Positions 15,783 through 24,374 of a DNA stretch of 64,000 bases are shown one piece after another. This DNA comes from SXVE01 sp036388895 (GTDB taxonomy: Bacteria; Acidobacteriota; Blastocatellia; Pyrinomonadales; Pyrinomonadaceae): NCBI GenBank assembly GCA_036388895.1, contig DASVQY010000002.1:1-64000 (forward strand), read 5' to 3'. Made by a program: the position numbers and the translations under genes. The notes beneath the pieces were generated by a model. That model did not search any database. It was not told where the DNA came from and saw nothing but the letters and a program-made list of their open reading frames with translations. Numbering within the stretch: the first letter of the stretch is position 1; every line of letters begins with the position of its first letter.

Positions 15783-18068
15783 CTAACTTTCCAGCTTGTT
15801 TTGAAGCGATGTCGCCCAAACATTTTCGAGTTCGGAAACCGGCGCGTTTATTGCCGTTTTATCGTTCATTTTTATACGCAGCTTATCGCCTGTAACTTTT
15901 CCGATTACAGTAAAAGGACAACCATTTTCCTCAACAATCGTTTTTACTTGTTCCAGTTTTTCAGGCGAGAAACTGACGACAATTCGCGAAGGCGATTCGG
16001 CGAAAAGCAACGCTTCATCGGCTAAACTTTCGTTTTTTAATTCTATTTCCGCACCTTTTGCGGCGTGATTTAGACGAGAAAAACAGCTTTCCGCAATCGC
16101 AACGGCAAGTCCGCCGTCCGAACAATCGTGCGCCGATTTGATTGCGAATTTGTCAATCAAATTCAGACAAGCGCGCTGAACTGTTTTTTCCGTATCCAAA
16201 TCAATTTTCGGAACTTCGCCGTTTTCAATCAATTCTTCTGTCGAAAAACCCAAAACAGTCTGCGCGTATTCGCTCCCCGCCAAATCGTTTTTTGTTTCTC
16301 CGAGCAGAGCGATCAAATCGCCGTCCGTTTTGAAGCCGGGCGTAACGATTTTTCGAGCGTCTTCGATCAAACCGACCATTCCGATTGTCGGCGTCGGCAG
16401 AATTCCGCGACCTTCTGTTTCGTTGTAGAACGAAACGTTGCCCGAAACAATCGGCGTTTCAAACGCTTCGCAGGCTTCTTTCATTCCGTCAATCGTTTCG
16501 GAAAAGCTCCACATAACTTCCGGTCTTTCCGGCGAAGCGAAGTTCAAGCAATTCGTGACCGCAATCGGTTTCGCGCCGACGCAGACGTTATTTCTGGCAC
16601 TTTCGGCGACTATCAGCTTCGCGCCTTCTCTCGGATTTATCGCCGAAAATTTTCCGTTCCCGTCCAGGCACATCGAAATCGCCCGCCGCGTTTCCTTGAC
16701 GCGCACGACAGCCGCGTCCGCGCCCGGCAAAACCGCCGTATTCGTCCGAACCATATGATCGTACTGCTGATAAACCCAGCGTTTTGAACAAATATTGGGC
16801 GCGGCGAGAAGCAGTTTTAGCGCTTCCGTTTGGTTTTGGATTTTCGGTTTTTGGTTTTTGGTTTCGGACTTTGAATTTTGGACTTCGGATTTTGGACTCG
16901 TGAGCGGACGATTGTATTTCGGCGCTTCGTCCGTAACGGCATCAACGGGAATATCGGCTTCCAAAACGCCTTTGTGGTAAACCTTTAAACGATTTCCTTC
17001 GACGACTTTGCCGACAACGACGGCGTCCAAATCCCACTTGTTGAAAATCTCTACGATCTGTTTTTCGCGTCCGCGATGCGCGACGATCAGCATTCGTTCC
17101 TGCGATTCGGACAACATCATTTCATACGCCGTCATTCCGGTTTCGCGTTGCGGAACGAGCGTCAAATCGAGTTCGAGACCGGTTCCGGCGCGCGCCGCCA
17201 TTTCGACCGATGAAGAAGTCAGACCAGCCGCGCCCATATCCTGAATTCCGGCAATCGCGCCCGAACGCATCGCTTCCAGACAGGCTTCCAACAATAATTT
17301 TTCCAAAAACGGATCGCCGACTTGAACGGTCGGGCGTTTTTCGAGCGCTTCTTCGTCGAATTCCGCCGAAGCCATCGTCGCGCCGTGAATTCCGTCGCGT
17401 CCCGTCTTTGCTCCGACATACAAAACCGGATTGCCGACGCCCGACGCTTTACCGAAAAATATCTGATCTTTGCGAACGATGCCTAAAGCGAAAGCGTTGA
17501 CGAGCGGATTCAAGCTGTATGCGTCATCGAAAACGACTTCGCCGCCGACGGTCGGCACTCCGAAAGCGTTTCCGTAATGCGCGATGCCGTCTACGCAGCC
17601 TTTCAAAATTGAAACGTTGCGTTTTCCGTGTTTCTCGTCGGTCAAATGCCCGAAGCGAAGCGAATTCATCGCCGCAATCGGACGCGCGCCCATCGTAAAA
17701 ACGTCTCTTAGAATTCCGCCAACTCCGGTTGCCGCGCCTTGAAACGGCTCGATAAACGACGGATGATTGTGCGATTCGACTTTGAATGCGACGCACCAAT
17801 CGTCGCCGATGTCCACGACGCCCGCGTTTTCGCCCGGCGGCACAATGACTCTTTCCCCGGTCGTCGGAAGCCGCTTCAAATGAACGCGCGAAGATTTATA
17901 ACTGCAATGCTCCGACCACATTACGGAAAAAATTCCGAGTTCCGTCATCGAAGGTTCACGACCCATTATCTTTAAGACTTTTTCGTATTCTTCGGGGGTA
18001 AATCCGTGTTGTTCAATGATTTCAGACGTAATTGACATTTCCGTTTCGTTTTCCTTAGTTTTAATCAA
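15783..18068 (-). CDS. purL: Phosphoribosylformylglycinamidine synthase, subunit PurL
   Basis: The ATP-dependent FGAM synthase of purine biosynthesis (small-PurL type of about 760 residues, which works with PurQ and PurS). Motifs: MWSEHCSYKSSR near residue 50, GVGGILRDVFTMGARP, GRDGIHGATMAS and the second-half DCSDGGLAVAIAES. A segment of about 23 residues rich in Lys, Gln, Asn and Ser (around residues 390-412) between NRPLTS and TEALKLLLAAPN is coded by word repeats and sits in the variable linker between the two halves. An alternative start at 18036-18038 (MSITSEIIEQHG) matches the family better than the listed one. Confidence 0.96.
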   Translation of the reverse strand: MIKTKENETEMSITSEIIEQHGFTPEEYEKVLKIMGREPSMTELGIFSVMWSEHCSYKSSRVHLKRLPTTGERVIVPPGENAGVVDIGDDWCVAFKVESHNHPSFIEPFQGAATGVGGILRDVFTMGARPIAAMNSLRFGHLTDEKHGKRNVSILKGCVDGIAHYGNAFGVPTVGGEVVFDDAYSLNPLVNAFALGIVRKDQIFFGKASGVGNPVLYVGAKTGRDGIHGATMASAEFDEEALEKRPTVQVGDPFLEKLLLEACLEAMRSGAIAGIQDMGAAGLTSSSVEMAARAGTGLELDLTLVPQRETGMTAYEMMLSESQERMLIVAHRGREKQIVEIFNKWDLDAVVVGKVVEGNRLKVYHKGVLEADIPVDAVTDEAPKYNRPLTSPKSEVQNSKSETKNQKPKIQNQTEALKLLLAAPNICSKRWVYQQYDHMVRTNTAVLPGADAAVVRVKETRRAISMCLDGNGKFSAINPREGAKLIVAESARNNVCVGAKPIAVTNCLNFASPERPEVMWSFSETIDGMKEACEAFETPIVSGNVSFYNETEGRGILPTPTIGMVGLIEDARKIVTPGFKTDGDLIALLGETKNDLAGSEYAQTVLGFSTEELIENGEVPKIDLDTEKTVQRACLNLIDKFAIKSAHDCSDGGLAVAIAESCFSRLNHAAKGAEIELKNESLADEALLFAESPSRIVVSFSPEKLEQVKTIVEENGCPFTVIGKVTGDKLRIKMNDKTAINAPVSELENVWATSLQNKLES
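16831..16900. repeat. Heptamer array inserted in purL
   Basis: Repeats of TTTGGTT, TTTCGGA, CTTTGAA, TTTTGGA and similar words occupy about 70 nt in frame inside purL, giving a low-complexity linker of Lys/Gln/Asn/Ser/Pro. Only one arm is present, so no hairpin is formed. The words match the AT-rich arrays at 13-80 and 15047-15080. Confidence 0.75.
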
Positions 18069-18132
18069 ATGAAAGAGTGTATCGTAAAACGAAATCGGCG
18101 CAAAGTTACCTTAGTTATGTGAATTTGAGTAT

Positions 18133-19188
18133 TTAGATTTCGGCGTGATTCTTCGGAAGGATTTTTTCAATTTCTTTTTTCAATCTTTGTGGCTCGGCAA
18201 CTCCCGTATAAGCGAACGCGACATTTCCGCTCGCGTCGTAAATCACCGTAAACGGCAGTCTGCTGTTCCAGAAAGGCATTAAGCTAAACATATCGTATTT
18301 ATTTTTAACTTTCAGCAAATATGAAGGCGCGTTGATGTTCAATCCTTGCAGAAAAAGCGCGACCTTTTTTTCGGTTGATCCGAAACCGTCGGTCGAAACA
18401 AGAAGAAAATCTATTTCCCGCGACTCGAATTGCTTTTTGATTTCCATTAAATCAGGCAGCTCCTTAATGCATGGCTTGCACCATATCGCCCAAAAATTGA
18501 TAAAAAGCGGACGGGAATTTTCTTTTCTCGAATTTATTATTTCGCTCAAATCAGCTTCGTCAATAAATTTAATTTTCGACAAATCTTTCGCTGCGGAGAT
18601 TTTTGTCGGTTCGGATGCAACGAGTTTTTCTATTTCCGCCCGCAAAACATCAACTTTAACTTTGCCCATTCGCGAATAAACCGCTTTTCCATCGGCATCG
18701 TACAAAATCGTAAACGGCAAACCGCCCTGCCAATCTTTTGAAACCGAGGAAATAACTGTGTCTTCGTCTTGCGCTACGAGCAGATAAGCGGGCATTTCGG
18801 CTTTCATCTGCGCTAAAAATCTGGGCACGCCGCGATTTAATTCTTCCGCGTCGTCGAGCGAAACTGTAAAAAAGTCAATTTTTTCGCCGTAATCGGCATT
18901 GATTTTAACGAGGTCGGGAAATTCTTCGCGGCACGGATCGCACCACGTCGCCCAAAAATTTACTAAAAGAGGTTTTCCATTAGTTTGTGAAAGTTTTTTT
19001 AATTCGGCGCCGTCAATCTGCGTTACCTTCGGTAGATTGATCTGCGTCTTTACCGCCGTTTTCGCAGCCGGACGCTTTTTCGCCGGTTTTTTTTGAGCGT
19101 AAATTTCTAATGAGAAAAATTGAGTAACAATAAACCCGAAAAAAATTATTCGTGTAATTTTCATCCGGGAAAACAATAAATTTTTCAT
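18133..19188 (-). CDS. Exported protein with two tandem TlpA-like thioredoxin domains
   Basis: After a signal peptide (best start may be the second Met, MKITRIIFFGFIV) and a Lys/Pro/Ala-rich linker come two complete TlpA/ResA-like domains: the first with WATWCDPCREEFPDL and cis-Pro region GGLPFTILYD (about 50-190), the second with WAIWCKPCIKELPDL and SRLPFTVIYD (about 210-345). Both keep the CxxC pair. Such proteins reduce disulfides in the periplasm, for example in cytochrome c maturation. Two active domains in one chain is uncommon. It is next to another exported redoxin (19299-19886). Confidence 0.9.
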   Translation of the reverse strand: MKNLLFSRMKITRIIFFGFIVTQFFSLEIYAQKKPAKKRPAAKTAVKTQINLPKVTQIDGAELKKLSQTNGKPLLVNFWATWCDPCREEFPDLVKINADYGEKIDFFTVSLDDAEELNRGVPRFLAQMKAEMPAYLLVAQDEDTVISSVSKDWQGGLPFTILYDADGKAVYSRMGKVKVDVLRAEIEKLVASEPTKISAAKDLSKIKFIDEADLSEIINSRKENSRPLFINFWAIWCKPCIKELPDLMEIKKQFESREIDFLLVSTDGFGSTEKKVALFLQGLNINAPSYLLKVKNKYDMFSLMPFWNSRLPFTVIYDASGNVAFAYTGVAEPQRLKKEIEKILPKNHAEI

Positions 19189-19222
19189 TTTATAGCTCGT
19201 CGTTTTTTATAAACACTGAAAA

Positions 19223-19278
19223 TTTGAAGTCAAAATCTGAGTTTATGAAAAATAAATACCTCAGATTTTGACTTCAAA
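19223..19278. repeat. Perfect 19-bp inverted repeat between two thiol-redox genes
   Basis: TTTGAAGTCAAAATCTGAG (19223-19241) and its exact reverse complement (19260-19278) enclose an 18-nt AT-rich loop. It sits 20 nt after the redoxin stop and 34 nt before the TlpA-type gene start on the minus strand, followed in that direction by a T-rich stretch, so it may act as a partial terminator. It is composed of heptamer-like TTTGAAG/TCAAAAT words. Confidence 0.85.
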
Positions 19279-19298
19279 AAAGAATTTTTACGCCGTTC

Positions 19299-19886
19299 CT
19301 AATCGCCGACACGCTTGATTGTGCAACCGAATGCGTTCGATTTTGTTTTGGCAATCGCTTTTCCGCCGAGCTTCGCGTCGAAAGCGTCGCGCAAAAGATT
19401 TTCGGAAACATTTCTGCCCGAGCGGTCATTATCAATCGCTCCGTGGTATAAAAGCACGTTTTTCTCGTCGAAAAAGTAAACTTCCGGCGTGACGGTCGCG
19501 CCTAATTTGTCCGCCCAGAGGTTGTTTTTATCTATCAAAACGGGAAACTTGTAATTTTCTTCGGCGTGCGATTTGACCCAATCGAGCGATTCGGTCGCGT
19601 TTGAGTTGATGCCGACGAAATTAATGCCTTTCGCTTTGTAATCGGCGGCGATTTGATTAATTCGCGCATTGTAACCTTTTACAACTGGACATTGCGCTGA
19701 AAGAAAGATCAATACCGCGCCGTTTTTTCCTTTCAAATCTTTCAGCGACTGATTTTTACCGGCAATATCCGGCAAACTAAAATCTTCGACTTTTGAACCG
19801 ACGGCAAAATTGTTTTGCGCCTGTCCGGCTGAAACAAACACGAAAATCACGAAAATAGCAGTAAATAAAATACTTGCTCGTCTCAT
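19299..19886 (-). CDS. Exported redoxin (AhpC/TSA-like thioredoxin family)
   Basis: A 195-residue protein with a signal peptide (to about SAGQAQ) and a peroxiredoxin/thioredoxin-like domain: VGSKVEDFSLPDIAGK, then FLSAQCPVVKGYNARI with a single Cys in place of CxxC, ATVTPEVYFFDE with the cis-Pro, and a late Cys in NAFGCTIKR. This arrangement (CPVV plus a C-terminal Cys) is common in acidobacterial and planctomycete exported redoxins of uncertain substrate. It lies just upstream of the tandem TlpA gene and may share a redox partner with it. Confidence 0.85.
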   Translation of the reverse strand: MRRASILFTAIFVIFVFVSAGQAQNNFAVGSKVEDFSLPDIAGKNQSLKDLKGKNGAVLIFLSAQCPVVKGYNARINQIAADYKAKGINFVGINSNATESLDWVKSHAEENYKFPVLIDKNNLWADKLGATVTPEVYFFDEKNVLLYHGAIDNDRSGRNVSENLLRDAFDAKLGGKAIAKTKSNAFGCTIKRVGD

Positions 19887-20003
19887 ATTTAATTAAGCTC
19901 CTTTATTTTAAGATTTTAAGTTTTTTACGAAAGCCGCAAATTTAAGTTTCAAATTCGCCCGCCGCATTTACTTCGATACTCACACGGCTAATTATAGCTT
20001 GTT

Positions 20004-21251
20004 TTAACCGAAAAGGCGCGGTAAACGCTTTTGAATGTTTTTCGGCAGCAGAACTTCCATCGCGTCGTCAACCGTCACGATTCCGGCAATATCGCCTTCG
20101 TCGTCTATCACAGGCAGCGCGAGCAGATTATATTCGGAAATTTTTTGCGCCACTTCTTCCGCCGAATCAGACGTGTGCGCCGATTGAAAACTTTCACGCA
20201 TCACCTGTTCGAGCGTGTATGTCGGGTCGGCTAAAATCAAACTGCGAAGCGTTATCAATCCGACGATTCGCCAGGAATCTTCACGTTCGACGACGTAAAG
20301 GTAATAAATCATATTCGGCGTTTCCGCCATTTCCCTTAAACGCGCAATCGCCTGACCGACGGTTAAATCTTTCGGAAAAACGATAAATTCCGTCGTCATC
20401 AAACCGCCAGCCGTGTCGTGTTCGTAAGGCATTAATTCGGCAACGTCGGCTTTTTCTTCTTCTTCCATCAAATTGAAAAGCTCTTGCGCCTTTTCTTCGT
20501 CCATTTCGCCTAAAACATCAACGGCATCGTCGGGCGACATTTCTTCGAGAATATCTGCGGCGCGTTCCTCGTTCATTTCTTCCAAGATTCGCGCCTGATT
20601 TTCCGTGGACATTTCTTCTAAAGTGTCGGCAGCGATTTCATCGTCGAGCGATTCGACGATTTCCGTGCGGTGAATCGGTGAAAGAGTTTCGGCAAGCTGA
20701 GCGATTTCAACCGGATGAAGCCGCGAAAGTTTGCCTTTTGAAGATTTTAGCTGTACGGTCGCCGATGCCGAATCGGTTGCGAGATAACCTACATCAGCCC
20801 AATCAATAACTTCAACAGGCTGATCGCTGCCGTAAAAACCTTTCGGCATCAAGCGGCGAACAAATCCTTTCAGCGAAACGTCCGCGCCGGTTACGCGCCA
20901 GGTTCCGGCGGCTTTGATTAACTGCACATCGTTTACGCGAACGACCCGCTTTCCGTCAACATCAATTAACTGATTGTCTAAAACGTCTCGACCGAGCAGA
21001 ACTTCGCCTTCGCGCCGCGTAAAAGGATTTAAATCGAGAACTGTGGAACGCATTTTGGCACCCGTCTCGCTCAAATCGGAAATATCACGTTTCGGAATAA
21101 AAAACAGACGCCGATTATAACGCGCGACAATGCCGATAACCGGCGGGTAATCTTCTTCGCCGTAGCGAACGATGACATCCTTGATTACGGCGATTTTATC
21201 ATTGCGCGCGTCGAAAATCGGACGCCCTAAAATTTGCGAAAGGTAAAGCAT
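20004..21251 (-). CDS. PRC-barrel, MgtE-N and CBS domain protein without a channel
   Basis: A 415-residue soluble protein. Residues about 1-165 hold PRC-barrel-like segments (GRPIFDARNDKIAVIKDVIV and a second one, LLGRDVLDNQLIDVDGKRV); about 190-285 an MgtE intracellular N domain with the repeated acidic phrases LEEMNEERAADILEEM and LGEMDEEKAQELFNLM; about 290-405 a CBS pair (TTEFIVFPKDLTVGQAI, VTVDDAMEVLLPKN). In MgtE these N and CBS parts sense magnesium and gate the pore, but here no transmembrane domain follows. It may be a standalone Mg2+ or nucleotide sensor. Partner unknown. Confidence 0.85.
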   Translation of the reverse strand: MLYLSQILGRPIFDARNDKIAVIKDVIVRYGEEDYPPVIGIVARYNRRLFFIPKRDISDLSETGAKMRSTVLDLNPFTRREGEVLLGRDVLDNQLIDVDGKRVVRVNDVQLIKAAGTWRVTGADVSLKGFVRRLMPKGFYGSDQPVEVIDWADVGYLATDSASATVQLKSSKGKLSRLHPVEIAQLAETLSPIHRTEIVESLDDEIAADTLEEMSTENQARILEEMNEERAADILEEMSPDDAVDVLGEMDEEKAQELFNLMEEEEKADVAELMPYEHDTAGGLMTTEFIVFPKDLTVGQAIARLREMAETPNMIYYLYVVEREDSWRIVGLITLRSLILADPTYTLEQVMRESFQSAHTSDSAEEVAQKISEYNLLALPVIDDEGDIAGIVTVDDAMEVLLPKNIQKRLPRLFG

Positions 21252-21491
21252 TTATTAAAGATAAGCGAATACAGCGAAACTATAAAATGAAAAAGATATT
21301 TTAAGATTAAAAGGTGTCTTTACCAGCAAATTTATAGTATTGATAAAAATTGTTTAATTTTGTTCAATATTTTCTGGAACTTGTTTGTCTTTAGGATTTT
21401 TATATAAATAGACGCTCGAATTGTCGAGCAGACTTCGTTACATCCAATCCTCCAAATTCAAAAACAAATAATCCGACTTCTAAGAATAATA

Positions 21492-22364
21492 ATGAAAAAG
21501 TTCTATTTTACTGTCATCATTTTCTGTCTTTCAAGCATTTTCGCCGCCGCCCAAAATCGTCCCAGAGTTTTTGATAATTTTGACACTTCAAACGGCGTAA
21601 AAGTTAATACGCCGACGGTTCCTCCGATTACCGAAAATAAACCGAAACAGATCAACGAAAATAAACCAAGACAAATTAACGAAAATAAATCCAAACAGTT
21701 AGTAAAAAAAACAGCGCAGACGAGGATGACCGTTCAGGACGGTTTGGCTTTGAAAGACGTAGCCCAAAACGTTAATCAACCGAAGCTTTCGACGGCGGTC
21801 GGTTCGAATTTGAAAGGCTTTACGACCGGCAACAGCGAATACGATTCTTACATTATAGATTCAGCCAAACGATACAATATTGATCCGCTTTTGATCTATG
21901 CGCAGATGCACCAGGAATCTTCCTTCAAACTGAAAGCGACTTCTTACAAAGGAGCGAGCGGTCTGATGCAACTGATGCCGGCGACGGCGCGGCGGTTCGG
22001 CGTCACGGAAATTTATAATCCGCGGCAGAATATCGAAGCGGGCGTAAAATATATGCGCTGGCTGCTCGATACGTTTAATCAAGACGTTGTGCTGGCTCTT
22101 GCCGGTTACAACGCGGGCGAAGGCGCGGTGATGAAATACGGCTGGCAAGTTCCGCCTTATCGAGAAACCCAGGAATACGTGCGCCGAATCACGACGCGCT
22201 ACAATGCTATTTCCAATCCGCTTTTTGCCAAAACAGTAAAAGTCGTCAGCAATGAACAAGCGGTGAAATTGGAAGAAAAAGATTCCGCGCCGCTTACCAC
22301 TTACGAACGAAATGCGCTCGCCATTAAGCTCGCAGACGGAAGAATGCGGCTCGTCAATCAATAA
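21492..22364 (+). CDS. Exported lytic transglycosylase (SLT family)
   Basis: A 290-residue protein with a signal peptide (MKKFYFTVIIFCLSSIFAAA) and, after a low-complexity region, an SLT domain at about 118-240: the catalytic Glu in MHQESSFKLKATS, SGLMQLMPATARRFGV, NIEAGVKYMRWLL and LALAGYNAGEGAV. It cleaves peptidoglycan glycan strands with 1,6-anhydro product formation. Residues about 48-72 are three copies of an 8-residue unit ENKPKQIN coded by a 24-bp tandem repeat. A strong terminator follows. Confidence 0.92.
   Translation: MKKFYFTVIIFCLSSIFAAAQNRPRVFDNFDTSNGVKVNTPTVPPITENKPKQINENKPRQINENKSKQLVKKTAQTRMTVQDGLALKDVAQNVNQPKLSTAVGSNLKGFTTGNSEYDSYIIDSAKRYNIDPLLIYAQMHQESSFKLKATSYKGASGLMQLMPATARRFGVTEIYNPRQNIEAGVKYMRWLLDTFNQDVVLALAGYNAGEGAVMKYGWQVPPYRETQEYVRRITTRYNAISNPLFAKTVKVVSNEQAVKLEEKDSAPLTTYERNALAIKLADGRMRLVNQ
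21633..21704 (+). repeat. 24-bp tandem repeat coding ENKPKQIN units
   Basis: Three near-identical 24-nt units starting GAAAATAAACC at 21633, 21657 and 21681 (the last is partial and more diverged) encode ENKPKQIN, ENKPRQIN, ENKSKQL in the linker of the lytic transglycosylase. The linker joins the signal peptide to the catalytic domain, so copy number changes would only alter its length. Confidence 0.85.
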
Positions 22365-22412
22365 AAAATTAAAGTTTCGACAATTCCTTCCTTCCTTTTT
22401 CGACGAAAGGTT

Positions 22413-22446
22413 AAAACGATTGGCTGGTAACCAATCGTTTTTTTTT
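22413..22446 (+). terminator. Rho-independent terminator after the lytic transglycosylase gene
   Basis: AAAACGATTGG (22413-22423) pairs perfectly with CCAATCGTTTT (22431-22441) around a 7-nt loop, followed by a T-run to 22446. It ends 50-80 nt after the stop codon. This is one of the cleanest terminators in the window. Confidence 0.9.
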
Positions 22447-22476
22447 GTGCGTGAAAGCGGAATCTTGTAAGATTGG

Positions 22477-22549
22477 TTCAAAGTTCAAAATTCGATGTTC
22501 AAGATTCAAAATAATATTCTGAGTCAATTTACGGATTTTGAACTTTGAA
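22477..22549. repeat. TTCAAAG heptamer inverted repeat
   Basis: TTCAAAGTTCAAAATTCG (22477-22494) pairs with CGGATTTTGAACTTTGAA (22532-22549) with one mismatch. Words TTCAAAG, TTCAAAA, TTCGATG, TTCAAGA follow each other in the left arm. It lies immediately before the zinc-ribbon/PH gene start. Confidence 0.8.
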
Positions 22550-22557
22550 TTAAATTT

Positions 22558-23151
22558 ATGTTTTGCACAAATTGCGGAGCGAAAAATTCGGACGAAGCCG
22601 TTTATTGTCAGAAATGCGGCAGATTACTCGAAGCCGAAGAAGAAACGCGCGTCGTTTCTCAGCAAAAACCGAGAAGGGAAACTGCTAGCGAAAACGACGA
22701 GGAAAAACAGATTTTCTCGGTCAGCCCGACTTTGCTGTTCGTTAAAATCGGGTACGTTGCGACAGCTTTCGGCGCGCTTTTGCTGGTTGCTTTGTTGAGC
22801 GTGCTTTACGATTATTTGAAGATTCCGGCTTGGATTTCCGTTCTTCTCGGACTTTCGCTGCTGTTAATACCGGCGTTTTATCATTTTAAGCAGAAACTCG
22901 TGCGTTATAATTTGACCGACTCAAAAATCGAGATAGACGAAGGCTTAATTTCACGAAAGACGCGAAATCTGCCTTTGCGAAATATTCAGGACGTTACCGT
23001 TTCGGCGACATTGCCGCAGAGAGTCCTCGGTTTCGGGGATTTAATAATCGAAAACGCCAGCGAGACTGACGGAAAGGTCGTTCTGAAAAACATTGATTCG
23101 CCGCAGAAATACGCCGACGTTTTGCTCAAACAAATGCGCAGACTAAACTGA
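22558..23151 (+). CDS. Zinc-ribbon plus bacterial PH-domain membrane protein
   Basis: A 197-residue protein. It starts with a zinc ribbon (MFCTNCGAKNSDEAVYCQKCG), then a charged linker, two membrane helices (about 65-110, YVATAFGALLLVALLSVLY and IPAWISVLLGLSLLLIPAFY), and a bPH2-type domain (YNLTDSKIEIDEGLISRKTR, LPLRNIQDVTVSATLPQRVLGFGDLII). Proteins like this are widespread and uncharacterised, related to YdbS/YdbT. It is transcribed alone from the plus strand between two repeat hairpins. I take ATG 22558, at the end of the repeat. Confidence 0.82.
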   Translation: MFCTNCGAKNSDEAVYCQKCGRLLEAEEETRVVSQQKPRRETASENDEEKQIFSVSPTLLFVKIGYVATAFGALLLVALLSVLYDYLKIPAWISVLLGLSLLLIPAFYHFKQKLVRYNLTDSKIEIDEGLISRKTRNLPLRNIQDVTVSATLPQRVLGFGDLIIENASETDGKVVLKNIDSPQKYADVLLKQMRRLN

Positions 23152-23162
23152 GACAATCACAA

Positions 23163-23285
23163 AGCAATTACGAGTTACGAATTGTAAAAATCTTTTGCTT
23201 CTAACTTTTTTAATAACAGTTTTTAATCGTTAATAAATTTAGAAATTTAATTTCAATCAACAATTTACGTAATTCGCAATTGAAA
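23163..23285. repeat. Imperfect ATTACGA-type inverted repeat before rfbB
   Basis: CAATTACGAGTTACGAATTG near 23166 and CAATTTACGTAATTCGCAATTG near 23261-23282 are loosely complementary, with an AT-rich centre of about 75 nt. The words are the ATTACGA/AATTCGT kind seen at 4902-4974. It is weaker than the others and partly degraded. Confidence 0.55.
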
Positions 23286-23290
23286 TCCTT

Positions 23291-24313
23291 ATGGCTACAA
23301 TTTTTGTTACGGGCGGCGCGGGTTTTATTGGTTCAGCGTTTATCCGGTTTGTTTTGGAAGAAACTTTCGACACAAAAATCATTAATTACGACGCTCTCAC
23401 ATACGCCGGAAATCTCGAGAATTTGAAAGAATTGGACGAAAAGCGGCATAAGTTCGTCAAAGGAGATATTCGCGATAAACAAGCGGTTTTGCAGGCTTTG
23501 CCTGAGAAAATAGAAGCTGTTTTTAACTTTGCCGCCGAAACGCACGTTGACCGCTCGATAAATTCGGCGGAAGAGTTTGTGACGACGAATGTGCTCGGCA
23601 CGCAAATTCTTCTCGATGCGGCGAGAACGAAAAACGTTAAGAGATTTGTTCATATCTCGACCGATGAAGTTATGGGCAGTTTGCCCGAAGACGATACGAC
23701 GTTTTTTACTGAAGATTCGCCGCTTCAGCCGAATTCTCCTTATGCCGCTTCAAAAGCCGCCGCCGAGCATCTCGTTCGCGCGGCGCACGAGACTTTCGGC
23801 TTAGACACAATTATCACGCGCTGCGGCAACAATTACGGTCCGCGTCAATTTCCCGAAAAGCTGATTCCGCTTATAATCGCCAACGCCATAAACGACGAGT
23901 TGCTGCCTGTTTACGGCGACGGCAAAAATACGCGCGATTGGATTTACGTCGAAGATCACGCGCGGGTAATCTGGCTGACTTACGCAAAAGGCGCGGCGGG
24001 GGGAATTTACAATATCGGAGCCAGAAACGAACGCACAAACCTCGAAGTCGTCAAATCAATTCTCGACATTTTAGGCAAGCCGCATTCGCTTATAAAATTT
24101 GTCGCTGACCGGTTAGGGCACGACCGCCGGTATGCGATTGACCCGACGAAAGCCGAAACCGAACTCGAATGGAAATCTTCGACGCCTTGGGAAGAAGGCT
24201 TGCGAAAAACGATTCGCTGGTACGCCGAAAATCAAAATTGGGTCAAACAGGTTCGCAGCGGAGCATACCGGGATTATTATAAAAATCTTTACGGCTTGGA
24301 AATCAAAAATTAA
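23291..24313 (+). CDS. rfbB: dTDP-glucose 4,6-dehydratase
   Basis: A 340-residue extended SDR enzyme, second step of dTDP-rhamnose synthesis. The NAD-binding GGAGFIGSAFIRF is at the N-terminus, followed by HVDRSI, HISTDEVMGSL and the catalytic YAASKAAAEH (Tyr-x3-Lys, about residue 157). RCGNNYGPRQFPEKLIPL is diagnostic for RmlB. rfbD follows 61 nt downstream on the same strand; rfbA and rfbC are not in the window. Confidence 0.95.
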   Translation: MATIFVTGGAGFIGSAFIRFVLEETFDTKIINYDALTYAGNLENLKELDEKRHKFVKGDIRDKQAVLQALPEKIEAVFNFAAETHVDRSINSAEEFVTTNVLGTQILLDAARTKNVKRFVHISTDEVMGSLPEDDTTFFTEDSPLQPNSPYAASKAAAEHLVRAAHETFGLDTIITRCGNNYGPRQFPEKLIPLIIANAINDELLPVYGDGKNTRDWIYVEDHARVIWLTYAKGAAGGIYNIGARNERTNLEVVKSILDILGKPHSLIKFVADRLGHDRRYAIDPTKAETELEWKSSTPWEEGLRKTIRWYAENQNWVKQVRSGAYRDYYKNLYGLEIKN

Positions 24314-24374
24314 TCGGCGAACTTTGCTCGAAGTTTGAGAATTATCGCTCACGAATTCCGGTCAAATTGTTTAT

